A DNA stretch of 42,753 nt, taken from positions 1-42,753 of IMG/VR virus record IMGVR_UViG_3300028829_004742; one strand, 5' to 3'. The notes beneath the pieces were generated by a model that was not told where the DNA came from, made no database searches, and saw only the letters and a list, made by a program, of their open reading frames with translations. Shown piece after piece: positions 1 through 9,289 of the stretch (positions are counted from its first letter, which is position 1; every line of letters starts with the position of its first letter). Position numbers and translations under genes: made by a program. Source of the DNA: a virus.

Positions 1-484
1 TGCTGACCAGATGTCTTTGATCCAGGCGGGTCTTTATACGGGTAATGCGAGCCTGGATTTCGCGAATCTCACGGAGTTGATGGCGGAGCAGCGGAGAGAG
101 CAGGACTTGCAAACGTTGCAGGTAGCCAGGTACAACACTATGACTGACTTTGGCAGAGACACCGGTGCTATTGCTGCGATCCGGGAGTTCCAAAATGCTG
201 GTGGCACTAATCTTTACGAGTTTGATTACGATAGTTCTGCAGTTGTCCCTGCGGTTCCCAAATCGCCGTATCAAACGGAGACGGACAGGGTGGTGAGCAG
301 TTTGCCTGCGAAACCCAAGGCTGGATATGGGGCTGACGGCATTTGGCGTGACCCTAACGCCAGGACGACGAACGTGACTCCGACTTTCATGAATAATTCT
401 GGGGTTATCAGGAATCTTCCCACAATGCAAAACGCCGAGTACGCTACACCGAACCCGGTTGCTCGGCCCGAGGGCGTCGACTGA
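1..484 (+). CDS. 3' part of 637-aa coiled-coil virion protein (joins 41180-42753)
   Basis: This is the C-terminal end of a gene cut by the ends of the window. The first 144 bases repeat the last 144. The frame of the gene that starts at 41180 continues exactly into this one, because the shift of 42609 keeps codon phase. The internal ATG at base 11 therefore corresponds to residue 481 of a 637-aa protein and is not a true start. The segment continues the Gln/Glu/Arg-rich helical region (LTELMAEQRREQDLQ) and ends in a Pro/Asn-rich tail without a recognisable domain. The stop overlaps the ATG of the next gene (TGATGA). By its place after the tail-nozzle-like gene it is probably an internal virion or tail protein, but function is inferred from position only. 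Confidence 0.85.
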   Translation, partial: ADQMSLIQAGLYTGNASLDFANLTELMAEQRREQDLQTLQVARYNTMTDFGRDTGAIAAIREFQNAGGTNLYEFDYDSSAVVPAVPKSPYQTETDRVVSSLPAKPKAGYGADGIWRDPNARTTNVTPTFMNNSGVIRNLPTMQNAEYATPNPVARPEGVD

Positions 485-1152
485 TGATTACTTCGTCTGA
501 TCTTGTAGGGAGCGTGAAGAAGCCTGCGCCTGTCCATAGGGTCAGGCAGAAGGCTTCTACTCCGGTGCATGATCTTCGGTCTGGTGCTGACGAATCTCCC
601 CCTGTGGGTGATTTTGGTTCGTTGTTGCTGGGGAAACCTAAGGCTAAGCCGGTGCCGAAGGCTAAGCAGCGGCGCCCTATCCCTCACAAGCGGGTTAAGC
701 AGCTTCGCCGCAAACAGTATGAGAGGCCGTCTGGTAACGGTTTTAATGGCGGGGTGACCGGTTCTGGTCGGTCGTTAGTGACTGTTGACGATTTGACGTC
801 GTTTACTACTCGGGCAAGAGTTGATGTGGTTGCTGAGGCGGCAGAGGTTCTGCCTATAATGGTTGATAACCGGGCGATTAAGGAAATCCCGAAGGTTGAG
901 GTAGAGCCTTTGTGGGATAAAACTTCTGCGAAGCGGGTGCCTAAGAAGGTGGAGCCTTTGACTGAGGGTCCTGTTTCGGAGAAGAAGCCTGTGAAGCTCC
1001 CTCCGCAAACGTTTGGTGGGCGCAGTCCTGCGGTTTTGAGGAAGAAAAAGAAGTCTTCGGCTTCAGAGTCTGTCCCGACTGTTTCGGAAGTGGCCCGTAA
1101 GTTAGCTAGTCATGCCGTTCTTGAACGGCCTCCACCAGCAAGAGGTGTCTGA
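484..1152 (+). CDS. Basic, proline-rich protein of unknown function in the virion gene block (222 aa)
   Basis: I do not recognise a family. The protein is strongly basic and rich in Lys, Arg, Pro and Val, with many KKP, KRVPKK and RRK patches and little predicted globular structure. It looks disordered, possibly nucleic-acid binding. The start ATG overlaps the preceding stop and its own TGA overlaps the next ATG, so it is translationally coupled inside the late operon. Its place between large presumed internal virion proteins suggests a minor virion component or an assembly factor. That role is inference only. Codon usage matches its neighbours, with the T- and G-rich coding strand typical of this late arm. 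Confidence 0.8.
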   Translation: MITSSDLVGSVKKPAPVHRVRQKASTPVHDLRSGADESPPVGDFGSLLLGKPKAKPVPKAKQRRPIPHKRVKQLRRKQYERPSGNGFNGGVTGSGRSLVTVDDLTSFTTRARVDVVAEAAEVLPIMVDNRAIKEIPKVEVEPLWDKTSAKRVPKKVEPLTEGPVSEKKPVKLPPQTFGGRSPAVLRKKKKSSASESVPTVSEVARKLASHAVLERPPPARGV

Positions 1153-2075
1153 TGCCTGAGATTTTTGAATCGTTTACTCGGAGTGACGCAGCGTCCACTC
1201 CTTCTACTCAGCGGCGGGCTCAGGGTCCGCTGGTTGAAACGTCTGCGTCTGATCTGGGGGAGTTGGCTTCACGGGCTCAGCAGCGTCAGCGGAAACTGTT
1301 GGACACTTCTAAGAGTCTTGGCAGTAACATTTTTCCGGCTCAGAGTGAGCCGGGTGCGATGCCTAATTTGTTGGGTGGTTCTGGTCAGCCGCAGGGCATG
1401 AAGGGTGTCGCTAACGTCATCCCGAATCGCAACAAGGTGAACCACAACGATGTTTCCAAGCGTTCTGGTCAGGTTGATGGCGCCGATTTGGGGTTTGTTC
1501 CGCCTACTGACAGGCCGACGATGTTGGAGGATCGGCCTTTGGATGTGGGGTATACGGCGTTGACGCCTACGCAGAGGAATCAGGCTCTTCGGTCGTTGAA
1601 GGTTGATGTGAAGAACTTTGCGCAGAACCCTGAGACGGGTGAGCCGTGGCGTACTGGTTCTGGTGCGACGATCTTGGCGTTTGATCCGAAGTTGTCTGGG
1701 GCCTCAGACTTGTTCCTGGCTGAGGATGCGGTGGCGGCTCATTCGGTGGTGTTTGGTGTTGTCCGTGATGCCGGTATCACGGCGGTGCCGTCTGTGCGTG
1801 GCGGGTCTGATCTGGATGATCATGGTTATGCGGTTGAGTGGGATGTTGATCCTGCGGAGTTGGGTCGTTTCCGTCAGGCGATGGACGAGTTGGGTCCTGA
1901 TTCTATGGTGAATATGGGTGGCGGCAGGTTGCGTGTGACGTTTGGTGCCGAGCACAGGTTGAATTCGTTCTTCTTCAAAAGCCCGTTTGGTTCGAGTGAG
2001 AAGGCGGAGCCTCCGCCGTTGCCTGCGAGTGTGCAAGTCCGTCAGTTGCTTGAGAACAGGAAGAAGTCCCGATGA
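1152..2075 (+). CDS. Presumed internal virion protein (307 aa), unknown family
   Basis: No known family is recognised. The first 100 residues are polar and low complexity. A more folded part follows from about residue 125 (DVGYTALTPTQRNQALRSL), with an alternating strand/helix pattern to about residue 275. It ends with a short Lys/Arg-rich tail (LLENRKKSR). Segments such as VFGVVRDAGITAVPSVRGGS and DDHGYAVEWDVDP look globular. The start is fixed by the TGATG overlap with the upstream gene, and the stop overlaps the next start (ATGA). In T7-like phages the genes after the tail tube genes encode ejected core proteins, so a similar role is possible here, but there is no sequence similarity that I can see. 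Confidence 0.8.
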   Translation: MPEIFESFTRSDAASTPSTQRRAQGPLVETSASDLGELASRAQQRQRKLLDTSKSLGSNIFPAQSEPGAMPNLLGGSGQPQGMKGVANVIPNRNKVNHNDVSKRSGQVDGADLGFVPPTDRPTMLEDRPLDVGYTALTPTQRNQALRSLKVDVKNFAQNPETGEPWRTGSGATILAFDPKLSGASDLFLAEDAVAAHSVVFGVVRDAGITAVPSVRGGSDLDDHGYAVEWDVDPAELGRFRQAMDELGPDSMVNMGGGRLRVTFGAEHRLNSFFFKSPFGSSEKAEPPPLPASVQVRQLLENRKKSR

Positions 2076-4066
2076 GAGTTAAGTCGTTTAATGCTAGTGG
2101 CGGGGTTGAGCCCACTCCTGTGTGGCTTATGAATCTGGTTGCTCAGATGGGGTTCCAGTTGGAAGAGGAGGGGGTTCCTGAGGAGGAATTGTCTCCTGAT
2201 CAGACGCAGCCGTATCCGTTGTTGTCGGAGACTGACCCGTTGGGTATGGGTGAGGAATTGTCTCCTGATGAGCAGTTCCGGCAACAAGGTCCTCAGTTGA
2301 CAGCTGCCATCCTCGAGCAGAAATTTAGGGATGACGCTGGTTCTTCTGAGCCTGCTGGTGGTGGCGCCGGTGGTGGTGGCGGTGGCACATTTGTGCCACA
2401 GTTTACTGGCGCTCCTTACCCTGGGTATCCGAGTTTGCCTCAGCGTCCTGGCACCCCGCAGTCCACTTTGAGCAAATTGTATGAGAGTCAGCGTGCGGGT
2501 GGGCACCCTGGGGGTGTTGACAGTGAGATGCCCCTTAGGCCTGCTGGGCCTGCTGGCGGCGGCGGCGCCGGTGGTGGCGGTGGCGGCTCATTCGGCGGTA
2601 GTAGTGAGTCTTGGTTTGACGCAGTGTTTCGCCAGCCTCAAGATGAGAAGCCGTCGTTCGGGGAATTGGCACAGGGTTACGGGAGTAAGTGGAAGGAAGG
2701 GTTTGGTGACATATTGGGCTTTCTGGCTGGCGATCTTGCAGGTGACGGAGACGCTCCAGCGGGGCCTCCTAGGCCAAGTGGTGGCCTTTCGGGTATGGCG
2801 GATGCTCTGGGTGGAACTTCCACTCCTTACGCAAGGGAACCAGACACACGTCCGGTGGGCGCTGATGTCTTAAGGGATGACGCTGGTTCTCCTGGTTTCG
2901 CTCCGGATTACTTGCCGAGTGGCGAGCCTGCTCCTCCTCTTCCAGCGTCGATGGGCGGCCGCTGGACTTCGCCTGCTGGTAGGGCGTTGGCTAGGTCTGA
3001 GGAGGCTTCTAATGACGGCGAGTCGGGTGGCACTCCTATTCCGGGTGTGGACGGCATGTACTTGGAAGGGTTTGCGCCCTTGCCGCCGCCGCCGTTTAAC
3101 CAGTACACGGACCTGTTTGCTCCGTGGAAGGAGTCTTTCTACGGGCAGCAACGCCTTGATTTCTTGAACGAAACAATCGGCGGAATCCAGGGGGACTTGG
3201 ATGCTAGGAACAGTGGAGGTGACGTTGAATGGCAGACGTACAACAAGCTGCTCCGAGAGCGGGGGCAGGTACAGGCTGACATGTATATGGACAGCCGCAG
3301 GCATATACGGGAGATGACTAATGAGCTTCGTCAGGAAGCACACGAGTTGGGTGAAATGGTTCCTGACGAGCTGAATCAGACCCGTATGAATATGCAAATG
3401 GCGGATGTGCTGGGTGTGACTGTGGACGATCTTGCGGGCCTGTCCAGGTCAGAAGTGGAAATACTGTTTGAGCAGGGGTACCCGGAGTTTGAAAAACGTC
3501 AGATGGCGACAGATTTCATGTTGCAAAGCCGTACTGAGCAATACGATTTGGGTCTAGATACCACCCAAGGCGGGATGGGCGAGATATTGACGCCAGTAAT
3601 CGGCATGCAACTTGACGGAAAAATTGATGTGAACGACGACGGCTCTTGGGGAATGCCAAATTATGAAATGTTTGATGAGGCTGATCACTTGTTTTATGCG
3701 GCGTGGATGCTGCGTGCGGATTTGGACAATGCTGATTTCCCTAGAGAATCCTTGGATGAAGAACGCCCGGAGCCTGTGACGTACTTCGTGCCCGGAACGG
3801 AAACCGTAAATCCCGCATACGCCACTGCTGGCGAGTACATCGTCACTGGTCAGACCGTGTTTGATTCATACTTCGACGTTGGGCCTCAGGGTGCCTACCC
3901 GAACCCTGACTTTCACGCTGCTCTCGAGTCGCTGGGTTTAACAGGCGGTGCGCAAATGAGGGCCTTGTCGGGGATGGTCGCTGACCTTGTCAATAAGACC
4001 CCTAGCACGACTGACATGACCACGGCTCAGACGTGGTTCAGGGTCTTGGCTTTGGGGCGTGGCTAA
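2072..4066 (+). CDS. Gly-rich linker-containing virion protein (664 aa)
   Basis: This is a large protein with two poly-glycine linkers (about residues 90-102 and 165-180) separating low-complexity acidic and Pro-rich segments in the first 350 residues. A short duplication (LSPD preceded by EE) is visible at DNA level as an 18-base direct repeat at 2183 and 2252. From about residue 350 the protein is mostly helical (MYMDSRRHIREMTNELRQEAHELGEM) and looks folded. No enzyme motif is seen. It is coupled by ATGA to the gene before and by TAATG to the 1598-aa gene after. The order suggests a partner of that giant protein in an ejected or internal complex. The function is unproven. Confidence 0.8.
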   Translation: MRVKSFNASGGVEPTPVWLMNLVAQMGFQLEEEGVPEEELSPDQTQPYPLLSETDPLGMGEELSPDEQFRQQGPQLTAAILEQKFRDDAGSSEPAGGGAGGGGGGTFVPQFTGAPYPGYPSLPQRPGTPQSTLSKLYESQRAGGHPGGVDSEMPLRPAGPAGGGGAGGGGGGSFGGSSESWFDAVFRQPQDEKPSFGELAQGYGSKWKEGFGDILGFLAGDLAGDGDAPAGPPRPSGGLSGMADALGGTSTPYAREPDTRPVGADVLRDDAGSPGFAPDYLPSGEPAPPLPASMGGRWTSPAGRALARSEEASNDGESGGTPIPGVDGMYLEGFAPLPPPPFNQYTDLFAPWKESFYGQQRLDFLNETIGGIQGDLDARNSGGDVEWQTYNKLLRERGQVQADMYMDSRRHIREMTNELRQEAHELGEMVPDELNQTRMNMQMADVLGVTVDDLAGLSRSEVEILFEQGYPEFEKRQMATDFMLQSRTEQYDLGLDTTQGGMGEILTPVIGMQLDGKIDVNDDGSWGMPNYEMFDEADHLFYAAWMLRADLDNADFPRESLDEERPEPVTYFVPGTETVNPAYATAGEYIVTGQTVFDSYFDVGPQGAYPNPDFHAALESLGLTGGAQMRALSGMVADLVNKTPSTTDMTTAQTWFRVLALGRG

Positions 4067-7000
4067 TGCCGCCTCGTGATGCCGCAGGTCGGGTCATCAG
4101 GTCTGGCACTACCAATCTCCAAAAGTTTTTGGATACGGACCCGACTGATGTGGAAGCCCCGGACAACCCTGACTTCGAGCTTGTTATTCAGGAACTTGAG
4201 GGTCTCCGCCGTAATCCGAACCTGTCTATAGATACTGTCCGTCAGGTTGATGAGGTTTTGGCGGCTGCTCGTCAGGGTGATACTTCGGTTCTCTCCACGC
4301 CTATTGATGAGCAGTTGAACAGTAATCCGATCATGGATGTTCTCGGCAAGATCGGCAGTGGCCTGTGGGAGGGTGTGGATTTCCTTGGGTCTGGGGTCCG
4401 GTCTACTCTCAACCAGCTTGGGGCTGGCCTGCGTGCAGCGGGTTTGGATTCCGGGCAGGAGACTTTCACTGAGCAGGACGAGTTTGGTATTCAGGGCTGG
4501 CTGGCTGGCTTGTCTACTGGTAGTGACACTGTGTCAGGTAAGGACCTTTTTTGGGATAAGGACTATCAGGCAGAGGGTCTGGGTGATTCCGGTGTGTTTG
4601 GGGAGGGTCACAGTTTCAACATTCCTGACTGGATTCCTGTTCTCCCTGACAGGCTTCCCACGCCTGACATCGACACGATCATGGGTCTTGGTGCCGAGAT
4701 TGCGACTGATCCTTTAACGTTCCTTCGAGCGCCTGGCATTATCAATCAGGCGACAGGTCTGGCTAGCACTGGGTCTGTTCGTGGCGGGCGTGCCGGTCAC
4801 GCCCTGAGAATAAACAGGATGCTTCGGGGTAGTAAATATGACGAGCTGTCTCAGACTGTCAAGGATGCGGTGCAGGAGTCGGTGGAGCAGGGTGGTATCA
4901 CCACTCTGATCCGTGACGCTAAGCGTTCTACTTTGGAAGGGTTTGACGTTGAACTGTTGGACTCTCTGGGCGTGCAGCGGGGCCTCAACTTTGCGGGGGC
5001 GACTGTCCCTCACACGGAAGGGTTCGTTGAGATAATGGGTGCGCTCAGGCGGAGTGGCCCTTTGAGTGATCGGAAGTGGTCTCGGGCGTTTGACAAGCTG
5101 GCTGACGGCATTGAACAGTCGGGTATCAACAACTTCATAAAGTCGGTTGATAAAGATGGGCTCGCAAGGTTCACACCATTCGAGCAGGTGGGCTTGAAAG
5201 ATATTATAACGAGGGCTTCGCTTGTCCAGCGGCAGGGGATGGCGACGTCATCTGACATCATTGCTATCTTCACTGATAAGTACGGGCTGATAAAGGACAT
5301 TTCTGAGGACACGCTTCGTAAGACTTTGGAGAACGCCGATAAAAGTGTCCAAGTTACCAAGGACGCTATAGGTAAGAAGTCTGTCGATTTCGAGCGAGCG
5401 GTGGACGACGTTCTGTTGTTTGCTGCCAGGCAGGAACTGACTGTCCACCAGCTTGTGGAGGGGTTGGGAGAGTTTATTGACGAGGCAGGCTTGAAGCCCA
5501 GGGTGGGCCGGGATGGTTTGGGGTTGGCTGCGAACTCGAGGCAGTTCACTCGTGAAGGCGCTGCGGCTTCCCCGCTGGCAAGGTTTGTGGCTGACACGGA
5601 GAACTCTACGACGTCTCGCATCCTGGCCCCAGCGGTTGCTTGGGCGTTAGTAACTCTTGATTCTCATGCGACCAGACTGCTGCCTGGAATGGAGAGTGCT
5701 GATTCGTTGGAGCCGTGGCGGTACTTTGGTGCGGAGAGGCTAAAGGAAGCTGACGAGGAGCTTGCTTTACGGCTTGCCGGGAATCAGCCTGGTTTGTCCA
5801 AGCAAGGAATCTTGAATCGGGGTTTCGGTACTCTTCGCCAGTTGTGGGGAAATATTGCTGTTATCCAAGCTTTGGATGAAGCCGCCGAGTTTGGCTCTGA
5901 GGGTTTGAAGGGCTCGTTTTACAGGTTGTCTGATTCTCAGGATGCTTTGGCTGACGCCATGAAGACATTCGGGGTGGACGATCTGGGGCAACCTATTGAT
6001 GCGTTCGCTAAGGAGATCGGGGACCTTACAGGGTCGAGTGATCAGCTTCTGGGACGGATCAAATCTAAGGCGTTTTCAACGAATGACGCGAACCTGATCG
6101 GGGAAGACCCTGTGCAAGGGTTTGTTTCGTCAAGGTTTGATTCCTACATGGCGAAACTTCGGTCTGACAACATGGCAGACCTGAAGATGGGGGACATGAC
6201 CAAGCCGCTCGCCCGCATTGAAGCGCTGATCAGGACTGGGAAGCGGCATCAGCAGGCTTTGACAAACTCCATACAGGAGTACGCAAACAGTGTGGGTATC
6301 CAGGTTGGGTTGGAACGCAAGTTTGACGGGTTGAACTGGGAGCGAGCCCAGGAACTTTGGGGTGAAGGCGGTAGTCAAGGACGTGCCGCTCTTGGGAAAG
6401 AGGTTGATCGGATCATAAACGAGACCTGGTACAACCCTCGGCTGGGCACCCAGGAGGGTGGGGCTTTCGGTGACGCCAAACTGTTCGCTCATGAGGACCG
6501 GGCGATCATCCAGTTTGCGTTCAACAAGGACGAGTCGATGGTCCTGGGACCACTCGAAAATCTGACTAGGTGGATGGACGAGTGGACTGGTGCTGCGCAA
6601 GAAACAATGGAGCAGTACAGGCGGCATTTCTCCCCTGAGATTGCGGAGCAGCTACGCAACATTGACACGATCTTCTATGACGAACTCATCAACAACTCTG
6701 TGTTTGGCAACACGGTAGAATTAGTCCTTCAAGGTAAGGGTTACGGTGGTCAGTACAACCTCCAGTCTTTGACAAAGGATCAGATGGGGGCGTTGGCTGA
6801 GGACGTCTCTAGCGTCCACTTCAGTCTTCCTGGTGCCACAGACTTCTTTGGTGGTGCTACTGGCTGGGCTGACACCATGCTCGAGGCTTCCAAGTTCCTT
6901 AACCGGTTGCAGAAAGCACAGTTGGGCAACGAGTCTGTAGACAGGTTGTTTGGGGTGTTAGCGAAAGGCAACCGTACGTTCTTCCGTGGGCAGGCCGTGT

Positions 7001-8862
7001 TCGGTGCAGGGTTTATGCAGCGGAACAGTGCAGGTGCGTTCCGTGTGAACTTCCTGAATGGTGTCCGCACGTTTGGTGACGGCGGCTACCGGCAGTTTGG
7101 GGACGTGTACAACACGTCCCGTGCAGCACTGCGGGACGAGGCAATCAACCTGATGCGGCCCCGCACATCGGCGTTGTGGAAAGAGCTTGATGATGAGCTA
7201 GTCGAGCAGGCTCAAGAGCTTGCCTACTCGGGTGTGCTGATGTCCACATCGTCTGCCGGTAACCTTTTGGACCGTGCGTTTGAGGCGCAGGAACGCAGCA
7301 TTGGCGGTGGTGAAGACCCTGGCTTGTTGGGCAGGGCTGCTTCAGCTAACGCTAACGCCCTGTCCAGGGTGCAGAACACGATTGAACAGCCTGCGACATC
7401 GCTTGTTCAGACGATGACACAAGGCCCAGGCAAGCTGGGTCGTGGTCGTGGTGGCGCACTGGCATCCGAGATGACATTGGGTAACAGTCTGGATGGTTTG
7501 AAGGCTGCGACAAGGCAGGAGTTGGAGTCGTATTTCCGGGGTGCTCTCGCATGGTCAACCATGCGTAATGGCGGCACGATTGGTGACGGCATGCTGGCTG
7601 TGTCCCGCAACCATTTCGACTACTGGGATCTCACTACCACTGGTCAGATCGTTGACGAGTTCATGCCGTTCTTCCTGTTCCGTGGCCGCATGACCCGATT
7701 GACTGCCGAAATGAGCATGTCTTCACCTGGCGTCCCCTCCCAGATCCAACGCTTCAGGGACTCCCAGGAACAACGTGACCCGCTGGGCGCTGCCGGGAAC
7801 CTGTCCCGGTACACGTTCGGGGTCGGAGGGTACAAGGGTGTGGACTTCGAGTTCGACGTCTCTGACCCTTTAGACGACGTGGGCTTGGGCACCCTGCGTT
7901 CTGCCGCCAACTTCCTTTCAGCGCCAGGACGCAATCTGGACGAGTTCGTCCAACAAGAACTGCTTGAGCCTTTAAGCCCGATCATCCCCTGGCAGCAGTT
8001 GATCAACGTTGCTTCCAGAGGTGATGGTTATTACGAGGACGGGCTTGAACCTGTCGCCATGATGGATGGCATCCCTGCTGAGGTGATGAGGCAGGCTGTC
8101 AAAATCCCTCTGGTCAAAAACCTGTTGGAAGCAGGCGGTCTGATTGACACTCGTGACGGTGAACTTGTTTCCACTCCAGGGGCAATGAACTACTTCACTG
8201 AGATACTCCCACTGTTAGCGATTGTGGAGAAGGTCGGTGAAGGCAGCGGGTACTTCCAGGGGCTCGACGAAGACTTCGGGGACAACCCGACAGAAGCACA
8301 GTTGAAGTCTTTGGAAGTGGACCAGGGTAAGCGTGAACGCCAGATGTGGAACGTGCTGTTCAGCTTCTTCGGGTTCCCGTTCGAGGTCATTTCTCAGGAC
8401 CAGCGTGACCGTGTAGCTAAAGACATCGGCATGGAAATCCTTGACTACGACAAGGTTATTGATCAGCTGTCAGCTGTGCGTGACCGGCAGTACACGCAGG
8501 CTGCGGTGAACCAGGTAGCCAACCCTCTGGAAGAAGCTGTGGCTGGCGCAGCTAAACGTGCCGGTATCGACCAGATGTACGCTCAGGTGCCGTGGAACAA
8601 TTACCGTCTGGACTATGCCATCCCGTCGCCTGACGGCGGCATCCTCATGGCTGTGGAAGTCGACGGGTATGCGTTCCATTCATCCCCCGAGCAGAGAGCT
8701 TCGGATGCTGAACGGCAGGCAGCTATTGAAGCTGAGGGCATCATCGTGCATCGGGTGTTGTCTCGAGACTTCCGTGCTGACCCTGACGGTGAAGGCCAAC
8801 GCTTGAGGGATGCTTACGATGAGGCTATGCGTCGGTATGCTTTAATGTTTACCGGTGGTTGA
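4066..8862 (+). CDS. 1598-aa internal virion protein with C-terminal Vsr/DUF559-like nuclease domain
   Basis: This is the largest gene in the genome and the last of the late operon. The ATG overlapping the upstream stop (TAATG) is preferred to a GTG eleven codons earlier. Most of the protein is a long mixed helical chain without a motif I can name. The last ~95 residues resemble the DUF559/very-short-patch-repair branch of PD-(D/E)XK nucleases. They show R1514-L-D1516, then V-E1531-V-D1533-G with H1538, a DAERQ helix and a final IVHRVLSRDF strand. In known members the Asp and Glu residues bind the metal. Giant internal proteins in podoviruses (T7 gp16, N4 virion RNA polymerase) are ejected with the DNA, so this nuclease may enter the cell first. 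That is inference. The 3' end overlaps the convergent early operon by 14 bases. Confidence 0.85.
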   Translation: MPPRDAAGRVIRSGTTNLQKFLDTDPTDVEAPDNPDFELVIQELEGLRRNPNLSIDTVRQVDEVLAAARQGDTSVLSTPIDEQLNSNPIMDVLGKIGSGLWEGVDFLGSGVRSTLNQLGAGLRAAGLDSGQETFTEQDEFGIQGWLAGLSTGSDTVSGKDLFWDKDYQAEGLGDSGVFGEGHSFNIPDWIPVLPDRLPTPDIDTIMGLGAEIATDPLTFLRAPGIINQATGLASTGSVRGGRAGHALRINRMLRGSKYDELSQTVKDAVQESVEQGGITTLIRDAKRSTLEGFDVELLDSLGVQRGLNFAGATVPHTEGFVEIMGALRRSGPLSDRKWSRAFDKLADGIEQSGINNFIKSVDKDGLARFTPFEQVGLKDIITRASLVQRQGMATSSDIIAIFTDKYGLIKDISEDTLRKTLENADKSVQVTKDAIGKKSVDFERAVDDVLLFAARQELTVHQLVEGLGEFIDEAGLKPRVGRDGLGLAANSRQFTREGAAASPLARFVADTENSTTSRILAPAVAWALVTLDSHATRLLPGMESADSLEPWRYFGAERLKEADEELALRLAGNQPGLSKQGILNRGFGTLRQLWGNIAVIQALDEAAEFGSEGLKGSFYRLSDSQDALADAMKTFGVDDLGQPIDAFAKEIGDLTGSSDQLLGRIKSKAFSTNDANLIGEDPVQGFVSSRFDSYMAKLRSDNMADLKMGDMTKPLARIEALIRTGKRHQQALTNSIQEYANSVGIQVGLERKFDGLNWERAQELWGEGGSQGRAALGKEVDRIINETWYNPRLGTQEGGAFGDAKLFAHEDRAIIQFAFNKDESMVLGPLENLTRWMDEWTGAAQETMEQYRRHFSPEIAEQLRNIDTIFYDELINNSVFGNTVELVLQGKGYGGQYNLQSLTKDQMGALAEDVSSVHFSLPGATDFFGGATGWADTMLEASKFLNRLQKAQLGNESVDRLFGVLAKGNRTFFRGQAVFGAGFMQRNSAGAFRVNFLNGVRTFGDGGYRQFGDVYNTSRAALRDEAINLMRPRTSALWKELDDELVEQAQELAYSGVLMSTSSAGNLLDRAFEAQERSIGGGEDPGLLGRAASANANALSRVQNTIEQPATSLVQTMTQGPGKLGRGRGGALASEMTLGNSLDGLKAATRQELESYFRGALAWSTMRNGGTIGDGMLAVSRNHFDYWDLTTTGQIVDEFMPFFLFRGRMTRLTAEMSMSSPGVPSQIQRFRDSQEQRDPLGAAGNLSRYTFGVGGYKGVDFEFDVSDPLDDVGLGTLRSAANFLSAPGRNLDEFVQQELLEPLSPIIPWQQLINVASRGDGYYEDGLEPVAMMDGIPAEVMRQAVKIPLVKNLLEAGGLIDTRDGELVSTPGAMNYFTEILPLLAIVEKVGEGSGYFQGLDEDFGDNPTEAQLKSLEVDQGKRERQMWNVLFSFFGFPFEVISQDQRDRVAKDIGMEILDYDKVIDQLSAVRDRQYTQAAVNQVANPLEEAVAGAAKRAGIDQMYAQVPWNNYRLDYAIPSPDGGILMAVEVDGYAFHSSPEQRASDAERQAAIEAEGIIVHRVLSRDFRADPDGEGQRLRDAYDEAMRRYALMFTGG

Positions 8863-9289
8863 TGTTCCCGGCGTCAGCTACAGGGATGGGGCCGACATGT
8901 TTGATGGCTATCAGCCCGGTCTGTTTCCGTACTTTAATCTGCCCTAGTTCTGCTGACGCTTTGCGTGCGGCTATGCGTATGCGGGCACACATTTTGTGGA
9001 CACGTTCCTGAACTACCTCCCAGGAATCCGATGCGGATTCTTCAGGGAGTAGTTCTGCCGGTATAGCCCAACGCCATGTTTCGGATTCGTCGTAGACAAC
9101 AGCCCATCCTTGATGTTCTTCAAGGTTCGGGTTCTGTATGTGATGTTGGCGGGCGAGTACGAACAGCGGGAAAAACCTGTCGTAAGTTTTCAACTCGGGG
9201 AAGTCCCCGAATGTCATCGCAGGTGGGTGTGTCAGCAGACGATGCTCGAGTGCTTCAACCCGTTTCTCTAACTGTTTAATAGTCGGCAT
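8849..9289 (-). CDS. Hypothetical protein with N-terminal coiled coil (146 aa), last gene of early operon
   Basis: The family is not recognised. The N-terminus has a short leucine-zipper-like helix (IKQLEKRVEALEHRLL). A compact domain follows that contains an aromatic-rich stretch (GWAVVYDESETWRWAIP) and a basic helix near residues 105-125 (RIRIAARKASAELGQIKVRK). The chosen ATG overlaps the end of the HNH gene by 14 bases. A TTG six codons upstream is possible. The gene ends head-on against the giant virion gene, the two stops overlapping. It is the distal gene of the replication operon and could be a DNA-binding accessory protein, though nothing specific supports that. Confidence 0.75.
   Translation of the reverse strand: MPTIKQLEKRVEALEHRLLTHPPAMTFGDFPELKTYDRFFPLFVLARQHHIQNPNLEEHQGWAVVYDESETWRWAIPAELLPEESASDSWEVVQERVHKMCARIRIAARKASAELGQIKVRKQTGLIAIKHVGPIPVADAGNINHR

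Noticed and set aside
1-144. T7-like packaging terminal repeat
   Set aside because: It lies within a gene that continues in frame across the join, which fits a circular assembly overlap better than a physical terminal repeat.
5010-5621. A 203-aa minus-strand frame inside the giant virion gene
   Set aside because: It is a shadow frame in a strongly coding plus-strand region; no start signals and no neighbouring minus-strand genes.
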